From JBPCOB01 sp051000715 (GTDB taxonomy: Bacteria; Actinomycetota; Actinomycetes; JALYNC01): 5,505 bases of DNA. A program made the translations under genes and the position numbers. Of this stretch, positions 1 to 5,341 are shown piece by piece (position 1 is the stretch's first letter; each line of letters starts with the position of its first letter). A model generated the notes under the pieces. It had not been told where the DNA came from and ran no database searches. It saw only the letters and a program-made list of their open reading frames with translations. The stretch spans positions 1-5,505 of the forward strand of contig JBPCOB010000166.1 in the NCBI GenBank assembly GCA_051000715.1. Reading direction: 5' to 3'.

Positions 1-85
1 TAACTGCCACACAAGCCGGCCACCTTCACACCGGGGTCGGCCAACGGACCGGCCGGCAATCGGATCGGGCGACGAGCACCGGTAC

Positions 86-964
86 GTGCGCGCCTGGCGC
101 AACGCCGTCGCCGCGGTGGAGGCAGACAGGTACGGGGAGTCCCGGGCCGGGCTGGGGAAACGGATGCTGCTCCGCTCGCTGGCCGCGGCCGCCCACCTCA
201 CCGGCAACCGGCAAGTGGAGTTCGGCTGCCGCAGCCTGTCCCTAGCCGCCGGGATGGACCCCACCACGGTGGCCCGTCACCTCCGCGAACTGGCCGCGGA
301 ACCCGACCCGCTGATCCGCCTCGTCGAACACCACCGGGGCCTGCGCGGCGACCGCTACGAGCTGGCCATCCCCGCCGCCGCGGAGCGGACCGCCCGCAAC
401 CGGGCCTGGCCGGGCGGCAAGGCCCACGGGCTACGGCCGGCATTCCGCGAGCTCGGCGCACCGGCGGCGCTGGCCTACGAGGTACTCGAGCGGGCCCAGA
501 CCCGGCTTACCCGCTGGGCTGTCGCCGCCAACGCCGGGCTCTCCCCCGCCGCGACCGCCGCCACACTGCAGACCCTCGCCGCCTACGGTCTCGCCGTACG
601 CGACACCGCGGGTTGGCGACGCGGGCCGTCGTCTCTCCAGACCGTCGCGGAGATCCTGGGGGTCGACGACATCCTCCATCACCTGCAGCACCGGTACACC
701 GTCGAACGCGCCCTGTGGCGGCTCAGACTCAGGGCTTGGCGGCTGGGGTTCCAAGTCCTGGCAACGGCTTGGCGACACCACCGACGTCCACATTGCCGCA
801 ACGGATGGTGCACCGGAGCCGAGCCCACCAAAGGGCAACCGGACCCGATCGCCGAGGAGCGGCGAGTAGTGCGCCCGCGCCAAGGTCAACTGTGTGCCCG
901 ACGATTCAAGACGCCGAGCGCCTCCAGCACCGATACTGCCGTCGACAGCTGCCCTGATCACTAG
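86..964 (+). CDS. Fragment of a double winged-helix protein, probably mobile-element derived
   Basis: I see two winged-helix-like segments. The first is at about residues 26-96, with a recognition-helix-like stretch DPTTVARHLRELA and a wing around LRGDRYEL. The second is at about 117-180, with SPAATAATLQTLAAYGLAV followed by GWRRG. From memory, this layout occurs in replication- or primase-associated proteins of actinobacterial integrative elements; that is family recollection, not a search result. The GTG at 86 has no good Shine-Dalgarno sequence, and the frame stays open to the left edge, so the true start may be upstream or lost. Third positions are strongly G/C from about 65 to 720. After about residue 211 the protein becomes arginine-rich and unstructured, with codons such as aga, caa, gta and act, as if the frame runs into non-coding DNA. 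It is probably truncated at the 3' end and possibly at the 5' end. Role in DNA binding is inferred; a transcription regulator is the main alternative. Confidence 0.5.
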   Translation: MRAWRNAVAAVEADRYGESRAGLGKRMLLRSLAAAAHLTGNRQVEFGCRSLSLAAGMDPTTVARHLRELAAEPDPLIRLVEHHRGLRGDRYELAIPAAAERTARNRAWPGGKAHGLRPAFRELGAPAALAYEVLERAQTRLTRWAVAANAGLSPAATAATLQTLAAYGLAVRDTAGWRRGPSSLQTVAEILGVDDILHHLQHRYTVERALWRLRLRAWRLGFQVLATAWRHHRRPHCRNGWCTGAEPTKGQPDPIAEERRVVRPRQGQLCARRFKTPSASSTDTAVDSCPDH

Positions 965-1248
965 ATGGATGACCTGTGGGCCGCGCTGCTCGCTGCTGAG
1001 CAGCGGGCGCGTGTACTTATCGACCGCCAGCTGGCCGCCGCGGTCCCGAACGATCATGACCGCTGGCGATGGGGGCGTCGACTATGTCTTGTACGTCGAC
1101 CTGCGGCGGTGTCGGTGATCAAGGCCAAGCCGGAGGGCAAGCCATTGTTGGGCGTGGAGTAGCAGTCGGCCATGTACACCGAGGGGCGCCGGCGGAGATC
1201 CGGCTGAAGGCGTTGACGCACAACGGCCGGCTTCCGTTCATGTTCTAA
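965..1248 (+). pseudogene. Degraded N-terminal piece of a type I restriction R subunit (HsdR-like)
   Basis: This remnant is read by joining three frames. From 965 the frame gives MDDLWAALLAAEQRAR...IDRQLAAA, like the start of many actinobacterial HsdR/helicase proteins. A second frame (about 1071-1106) gives GVDYVLYVD. The first frame resumes at about 1112 with SVIKAKPEGKPLLGVE, then a TAG at 1160-1162, then QSAMYTEG. A third frame from 1186 gives APAEIRLKALTHNGRLPFMF and stops at 1246. The D...(I/V)xAKPEG pattern is the Asp and Glu-x-Lys nuclease core of the HSDR_N domain; here the Glu position reads Lys (IKAKPEG, normally IEAKPEG). The TAG stands where intact relatives have Trp (GVEWQSAKY), a one-base change. 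About 25-30 residues are missing between RQLAAA and GVDY. The helicase part, of many hundred residues, is absent. It cannot make a working enzyme. The family assignment is from memory of the motifs. Confidence 0.8.
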
Positions 1249-1547
1249 CGTCCGGCTCGGAGACCGTGCCAGCCCATCGCCGGCCGATCAGATACCGAAC
1301 AAGCGTTTACCTGCGGAACGCGGCGGTGTTGTGCCGTCAAGTCCGGTCAGAAGCGTCCCTGGCCGCGGCATTGGCCAGCGAGATCTGAGCGCGAGGGGCA
1401 ATTTCGTACACCTGGCTCCCGGGGTCCTACGCCGCTCCGCTGCAGGGGAGGAACAAGCGGATCCCATCCCAGTGCGGTCGGTTGTGGGGCTGACGCGGTA
1501 AGCGGGCGGTGATCGGCGGGTAACGGCGCAACCCTGCCGGGGAGGAC
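1249..1547. other. Unassigned region between the HsdR remnant and the methyltransferase 3' end
   Basis: I see no coding pattern, tRNA, repeat or convincing terminator in these 299 bases. Further pieces of the HsdR-like protein, expected to continue with a motif near THFTNG, could not be recognised in any plus frame. A minus-strand frame covers it but runs out of phase with the methyltransferase gene and has no family features. The methyltransferase transcript must end here or read through. The only nearby pairing is a GGGT/ACCC stem too short to count as a terminator. Confidence 0.5.
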
Positions 1548-4214
1548 TCAACTCAACGCACGTACGTCGTAGACCTGCAAGACCTCGTCCCCGTAATGGT
1601 TGACAACCTTGACGGCGATCCTTCCTGTCATGGGTACCGGGAAGGGGCGAGATCGGGTCCGATACAGCGACGCCCACGCTTCCTCGTCGATCTCAGCGCG
1701 TAGGGCCCGCTGGAGCTTGGCGTACGGCTCGTCGGCTCCGGTGAAGTAGCCGTGCTTGACGAAGAAACTCTCCTCGTCGTAGTCGGTATCGATGAACCAG
1801 CACGCGATGTCGTCAGTGCTGCTGCTGCGGACCGTTCCCGTCGTCGGGTCGTAGACGTCGAGGCCGCGGATGTCGACGACAAGCCCGTCGGCGGTGCGCT
1901 CGAGGATTATGTCGGGCTCACCGAAGACGGTGAACAGGTTGCCGGCGCCGGTGGCCTTGAGGAGCGCCTCACCCATGGCGAGGTCGGGGTTGACCCTGAC
2001 CAGGAGCACTGGCAGCCGGCCGTACTGCTGCTCACCCTGCGCGACGGCAAAGTCGTCGGTGGCAGTCGGCGCGAACTCCTTCGCCTTCTCCGACGCCCGC
2101 GGGTCGAAGGCGAAACCGCAGACGAGCAGCAGGTCCAGGCCGGCCCCGCGCACGGCCTCCTTGGCGGCCTGCTGCACCAGGTCGGCGTCGACCGTGCCGT
2201 ACTGCGGGCCGAGCGCGATTCCGACCCGCTCCGGGCTGCCCGGCGCGCCGACCGCGTGGCCGACCGCCTGGATCCACTGCCCGGCGAACGGTTCCACCCG
2301 GTCGAACGTCAGCCGCTCCGAGCGCCAGCCGTTCTGCACGCCGGCCTTTTTGAGGTTGTCCAGCACTGTCTGCTCGTAGGATGCGCCGTTGCCCTCGATC
2401 GGCGCCGACCGCTCCGGCTGCGCGACGGTGCGGTGCGGCGCCAGGCTCTCGACCGTGAACGGGCCAGCCACCCGTACTCGTCCCTTGTCGTCGTAGGGCC
2501 GGTCGTAGAGCAGTTCGCTGTCGGCATGCCGGGCGATGGCCGCGTCGATCTCCACCCGACTCATGCTTTCGTGGATGTCGGGGTTGTTGGCGATAGACTT
2601 CAGCGTCACGTGCGGCACCCGTTTGTAGACAAAGCCCATGCGGACATCGGCCCGAGTCCTCGTGAATGGACCGGGCGGCACGCCCGCCAGCTCAGCCTCC
2701 TTGCGGCGGCCTTCAGGAGTATCGGCGAGCAAGTAGTACGGGAACCTGGCGCTCATCAGCCGGGTACGCGCGAGAGTGAGCGCGACCCGGCTGGTGTCGG
2801 TCGTGATCCAGCGCCGGCCCCACTGCTCGGCGACGTAGGCGGTCGTGCCAGACCCGCAGGTGGGATCCAAGACCAGATCGCCCGGATCACTGCTCATCAG
2901 CACGCAGCGCTCAATGACTTTGGTGTTGGTTTGGACGACGTAGGTCTTGGAGTCGGCGAAGCCGGAGGTGACCGTGTCGTCCCAGAGGTTGGTGTATGGG
3001 AAGGCCGGGAAGTCGTCCAGGTAGCGCACATACGTCAAGGCGTTGCCGACGGCCATGAGCCTTCGGGCGTCCTCCAATTTCTGCATTCCGGTCGTGTTGG
3101 TTTTCCAGCCGCCCTTCGCCGGGCGGAAGACACGTCCGTTTACCTCGACGGGGAAGACCGTGGTCTGGCCGATGCGGGTGGTCTGTGAGGTGAGTGGGGC
3201 GGCTCGCATGAGCCGTTCACCAGCAACCAGGGGCGAACCTCGAAGTCGACGTCTCGAGCCTTCCTCATCCTCAGCCCAGGTGTACTGCCCGCCGCCTGCT
3301 CCTCCAGCTTCCTTGCCCCTGAACAGCGGGCGGTACTTCACCTTGTCGGCGTCCTTGGAGTACCAGACAAGGTAGTCGTTGATCGCGGCGAGGACTGTCG
3401 TGCCACCCGCGAAACTGCCGGCGCCACTGGTCTTCTTGAACGTGATCAAAGAAACAAAATTCTCGCTGCCGAAAACCTCGTCCATGAGCGAGCGCACAAG
3501 GTGGACGTTCTCGTCGCCGATCTGCACGAAGATCGAGCCCGACTCCGTCAGTAGATCCCGGGCCACCACCAGCCGGTCCCGAAGGTAGCCCAGGTAGGAG
3601 TGGATGCCCAGCTCCCAGGTGTCCCGGAAGGCTTTCACCTGCTCTGGCTGACGCGTGGCGTCCTCGACCTTGCCGTCCTTGACGTCGCGCTTGCGGGTCG
3701 ACACCTGCCAGTTGGAACCGAAGCGAATTCCGTACGGCGGGTCCAGGTAGATCATCTGGACCTTGCTGCGCAAACCCTCCCGCTCAGCCAGCGAGGTCAT
3801 CGCGAGAAGGGAGTCGCCGAGGATCATCCGGTTGGACCAGTTGGCCTCGTGGGCGTAGAAGTCGACCTTGTCGGCGAAGTCCAGTCCATCGAAGTCATCG
3901 AACAGGCTCGGCACGTCATCTTCGACCGGACCGGCCCGGCGCAGGTCCTCGACAATCGCCCGGGGAACGACCTTCTCCTGCACGTAGATCGGGACGCTGG
4001 GCACCTCGAGGTCGGCGCTGTCCTGCTCGTCTTTGCCGCGCCAAACCAGTTGCGGATCCAATGACGGGTCCCGTGGATATCGCACGGGGTGGACGGATTC
4101 CTCCTCCGGCACGAAGCCCGCCAGCTCGCCGGTCGGGATGTTGGCTCTGGTGTCGTCATGTCGCAGGTCCTCTACCGGAGTGGGACCTGGGCCGGCCTTT
4201 TTGCGGGGCGGCAT
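1548..4214 (-). CDS. Beta-class adenine-specific DNA methyltransferase, type III restriction-modification Mod-like
   Basis: This 888-residue protein should transfer a methyl group from S-adenosylmethionine to the N6 of adenine in a specific DNA site. The catalytic motif DPPY is at 158-161 (YLDPPYGIRFGSNW) and the cofactor motif LDPTCGSGTTA at 449-459. Catalytic motif before cofactor motif is the beta-class order of type III Mod proteins. About 290 residues lie between them, where target recognition is expected. A C-terminal part (about 600-888) makes it longer than a classic Mod of some 650 residues; its end (SFFVKHGYFTGADEPY, then EEAWASLYRTRSRPF, then VNHYGDEVLQVYDV) matches a large-Mod family I recall paired with Res-like helicases. 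I chose the ATG at 4214 because GGAGG lies 6 bases upstream and the charged start MPPRKK follows. The frame extends to 4568, but that part overlaps the toxin gene and a likely promoter. The partner nuclease is probably the gene ending at 5342. The reading frame is intact and looks functional; the recognition site cannot be predicted. Confidence 0.95.
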   Translation of the reverse strand: MPPRKKAGPGPTPVEDLRHDDTRANIPTGELAGFVPEEESVHPVRYPRDPSLDPQLVWRGKDEQDSADLEVPSVPIYVQEKVVPRAIVEDLRRAGPVEDDVPSLFDDFDGLDFADKVDFYAHEANWSNRMILGDSLLAMTSLAEREGLRSKVQMIYLDPPYGIRFGSNWQVSTRKRDVKDGKVEDATRQPEQVKAFRDTWELGIHSYLGYLRDRLVVARDLLTESGSIFVQIGDENVHLVRSLMDEVFGSENFVSLITFKKTSGAGSFAGGTTVLAAINDYLVWYSKDADKVKYRPLFRGKEAGGAGGGQYTWAEDEEGSRRRLRGSPLVAGERLMRAAPLTSQTTRIGQTTVFPVEVNGRVFRPAKGGWKTNTTGMQKLEDARRLMAVGNALTYVRYLDDFPAFPYTNLWDDTVTSGFADSKTYVVQTNTKVIERCVLMSSDPGDLVLDPTCGSGTTAYVAEQWGRRWITTDTSRVALTLARTRLMSARFPYYLLADTPEGRRKEAELAGVPPGPFTRTRADVRMGFVYKRVPHVTLKSIANNPDIHESMSRVEIDAAIARHADSELLYDRPYDDKGRVRVAGPFTVESLAPHRTVAQPERSAPIEGNGASYEQTVLDNLKKAGVQNGWRSERLTFDRVEPFAGQWIQAVGHAVGAPGSPERVGIALGPQYGTVDADLVQQAAKEAVRGAGLDLLLVCGFAFDPRASEKAKEFAPTATDDFAVAQGEQQYGRLPVLLVRVNPDLAMGEALLKATGAGNLFTVFGEPDIILERTADGLVVDIRGLDVYDPTTGTVRSSSTDDIACWFIDTDYDEESFFVKHGYFTGADEPYAKLQRALRAEIDEEAWASLYRTRSRPFPVPMTGRIAVKVVNHYGDEVLQVYDVRALS

Positions 4215-4220
4215 GGCGAG

Positions 4221-4225
4221 CCTCC
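4221..4225 (-). promoter_or_regulatory. Ribosome binding site of the methyltransferase
   Basis: On the minus strand a perfect GGAGG stands 6 bases before the ATG at 4214. It fixes the start and argues against the upstream in-frame ATGs (to 4568), none of which I would pair with a site of this strength. Confidence 0.85.
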
Positions 4226-4240
4226 GGTTCTCCGAGCCGG

Positions 4241-4252
4241 TGCCGGCCGGTC
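4241..4252 (+). repeat. 12-base direct repeat, copy A (methyltransferase side)
   Basis: TGCCGGCCGGTC occurs here and again, in the same orientation, at 5316-5327. This copy lies 26 bases before the methyltransferase start codon. The two copies bracket the toxin-antitoxin module. A third copy in reverse orientation is at 47-58. In DNA this GC-rich some 12-mers repeat by chance, so the placement rather than the match is the point of interest. Confidence 0.4.
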
Positions 4253-4261
4253 CCAAGCAAA

Positions 4262-4291
4262 GTTGTAGGTCGACAGCCAACCTACAAGCAA
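4262..4291 (-). promoter_or_regulatory. Candidate promoter of the methyltransferase gene
   Basis: On the minus strand TTGCTT (4291-4286) and TACAAC (4267-4262) are separated by 18 bases. They are moderate matches to the primary sigma-factor -35 and -10 elements. Transcription would start near 4255, leaving a leader of about 40 bases that contains the ribosome binding site. The surrounding stretch, about 4255-4315, is the most A/T-rich part of the intergenic region. This would let the methyltransferase be made independently of the upstream toxin-antitoxin and res genes. It is a prediction from spacing and composition only. Confidence 0.35.
4263..4287. repeat. Perfect 8-base inverted repeat with 9-base spacer, possible operator
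   Basis: TTGTAGGT (4263-4270) and ACCTACAA (4280-4287) are exact reverse complements. Their centre-to-centre spacing of 17 bases would put both halves on nearly one face of the helix, as for a dimeric regulator. The repeat covers the space between and parts of the candidate -10 and -35 elements of the methyltransferase, where a bound repressor would block RNA polymerase. As RNA it could also fold as a hairpin in any transcript reading through from upstream, but it has no U-tract. The binding protein is unknown; the AbrB-fold antitoxin or the methyltransferase itself are possible. Confidence 0.45.
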
Positions 4292-4512
4292 ACAAACCAT
4301 TCACTTGTCGGTTGCGCTCCACGGACGCCGACCACGTCGCCCCGGCCCGGTCCCTGCGGTGAGCAACGGCGGATAGTTCGGTTAAGTTGCCTTCCGTCCC
4401 CCGGTACCGTCGTACGGCTCGGCGCAACGACGCCATAGTGTTCAGTTCGAGCCCTGCTGCGCGACGTCTGGTGCTTGTGGGACGCCTGGCGAGGCGAAGG
4501 TGATTCCGACGT

Positions 4513-4911
4513 CTACCAGACAGTATCCACCAGGGCCGCCTGGCGGATCGCCGCATCTCGGGTGACAAGCGGAAGATTCAGCGCCTTCGCCGTGGCCACA
4601 ATGAATCGATCCCACGGGTCGCTCAATACGGTTCGGGCGATCTCGGTGTAGGCATCGGTGACCTCGACCGTCACCGGATGAAGTTCGACGGCGGGAGACG
4701 CGAGGAGGTCATCTTGCAACGCGTCGAGTTGATCCTTCGTCACCCCCTCGGTCGTCTGGGTGACGTACCAGAGGTCAACGAGTGTGGCTACCGACACGAC
4801 GATTCCGCCTTCGGCTTCAGCGGCGTCGAGCGCCTCGCCAGCTGTCGGCGACAGCCGCGGGGAATTCTGGGCGTACCAGACCACGACATGAGAGTCGGCG
4901 ACGACCCTCAC
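4513..4911 (-). CDS. PIN-domain ribonuclease toxin (VapC-like) of a type II toxin-antitoxin module
   Basis: This 132-residue protein has the length and acidic pattern of PIN-domain toxins, magnesium-dependent ribonucleases that stop growth by cutting RNA when not bound by antitoxin. D6 lies in the first strand (MRVVADSHVVVWY). D46 lies in SVATLVDLWYV, where most relatives have Glu. D98 and D101 lie in DPWDRFIVATA, and D119 in LPLVTRDAAI. The DPxDRxxxAxA and LVTRD blocks and the Trp-ended C-terminus resemble the subgroup typified by COG3744. The start is GTG at 4911, whose GTGA overlaps the antitoxin stop by 4 bases, so translation is probably coupled; there is no clear separate ribosome binding site. 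It is followed by about 300 bases before the methyltransferase. The frame looks intact. RNA target and activity are inferred from family. Confidence 0.92.
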   Translation of the reverse strand: MRVVADSHVVVWYAQNSPRLSPTAGEALDAAEAEGGIVVSVATLVDLWYVTQTTEGVTKDQLDALQDDLLASPAVELHPVTVEVTDAYTEIARTVLSDPWDRFIVATAKALNLPLVTRDAAIRQAALVDTVW

Positions 4912-5144
4912 CGTGCACCGAGGTCGTTGCGAGCGAGTTCGCTACCTCGCTCGAAGTCCTCCCAACTCAGCTCAGGAAAGGCTGGCAACGAGCCTCTGAG
5001 TGTCCGGCGCTTCTTGGGACCGGCTGCGACGACACGCAGATGCGCGCCGGGCCGAAGGCCTAACCGAGACAGCTGCTCGGCTGGGATGCCGCCGTCGGAA
5101 CCGACGATCAACTCGTGAGCTTGAGGGCCGTCCGCGTTAGTCAT
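4908..5144 (-). CDS. AbrB-fold antitoxin partner of the PIN toxin
   Basis: This 78-residue protein carries an AbrB/MazE-type swapped-hairpin domain at about residues 10-40. The pattern is HELIVGSDGGIPAEQLSRLG followed by LRPGAHLRVV, the usual G-xx-P-xxx-xxx-LG-xx-PG signature. Such domains dimerise and bind DNA, commonly at the module's own promoter. The tail (about 45-78: a basic GPKKRR stretch, then LPAFPELSWEDFERGSE) is where antitoxins of this type normally wrap the toxin. It precedes the toxin and shares the 4-base overlap with it, the standard antitoxin-first order. I start it at the ATG at 5144. The frame is open further upstream, but that part crosses the res stop region and has no domain features. 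No Shine-Dalgarno sequence stands before the ATG, so it may be translated from a leaderless message. Autoregulation is inferred from the family. Confidence 0.87.
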   Translation of the reverse strand: MTNADGPQAHELIVGSDGGIPAEQLSRLGLRPGAHLRVVAAGPKKRRTLRGSLPAFPELSWEDFERGSELARNDLGAR

Positions 5145-5151
5145 CCTGATC

Positions 5152-5157
5152 AGCGTA
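5152..5157 (-). promoter_or_regulatory. Candidate -10 element for a leaderless toxin-antitoxin transcript
   Basis: TACGCT on the minus strand fits the TAnnnT actinobacterial -10 pattern and ends 7 bases before the antitoxin ATG, so transcription would begin at or beside the start codon. That would explain the missing ribosome binding site. There is no good -35 match at 16-18 bases. An 8-base palindrome CTGATCAG (5146-5153) sits between the element and the start, where an autoregulator could bind. Confidence 0.3.
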
Positions 5158-5315
5158 GCGGTGCAAGTCAGGGAGGGACATCGGCTCTTGGCGCGGCCGT
5201 CAACCGGAACCGCCGGCCGCGGCGTCTCTGGCGACGAGGATCCCGGCCTGCACGGTGACAGCAGGACTGCCCTAGTTCCCACCAGCCGGGTGCGTCCGGT
5301 CGAAAGCAGACAAGC

Positions 5316-5327
5316 TGCCGGCCGGTC
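5316..5327 (+). repeat. 12-base direct repeat, copy B (res side)
   Basis: This is the second same-orientation copy of TGCCGGCCGGTC, 14 bases beyond the stop codon of the res-like gene. With copy A at 4241-4252 it encloses a segment of about 1.08 kb that carries just the antitoxin, the toxin and their flanks. Identity does not extend beyond the 12 bases on either side. Confidence 0.4.
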
Positions 5328-5341
5328 GGGAGACCGCTGCT

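Noticed and set aside
613..957. Overlapping plus-strand frame of 114 codons inside the first gene
   Set aside because: It is an Arg/Pro-rich shadow with no recognisable continuation of the winged-helix protein.
1288..1677. Minus-strand frame overlapping the methyltransferase 3' end
   Set aside because: It is out of phase with the methyltransferase, has no motif, and its first third is simply the alternate frame of real coding sequence.
1752..3188. Plus-strand open frame of 478 codons opposite the methyltransferase
   Set aside because: It is the antisense shadow expected over a GC-rich gene. Its product is compositionally skewed (runs of Arg, Val, Asp, Gly) with no domain, while the minus strand has clear catalytic motifs throughout.
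4440..4460. tRNA T-arm-like string AGTTCGAGCCC
   Set aside because: The bases on either side do not pair into a T stem, and no acceptor, D or anticodon arm is present.
4215..4568. N-terminal extension of the methyltransferase frame to an ATG at 4568
   Set aside because: It overlaps the toxin gene, crosses the likely promoter and lacks family features, whereas the ATG at 4214 has a perfect ribosome binding site.
5247..5265. CCTGC-N9-GCAGG inverted repeat upstream of the antitoxin as an operator
   Set aside because: Five-base arms are common by chance and it lies about 100 bases from the likely start of transcription. Only the matching 9-base spacer with the repeat at 4263-4287 drew attention.
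5323..5336. Short hairpin CGGTC-GGGA-GACCG just after the res stop, as a terminator
   Set aside because: The five-base stem has no following U-run and is too weak to call in DNA this GC-rich.
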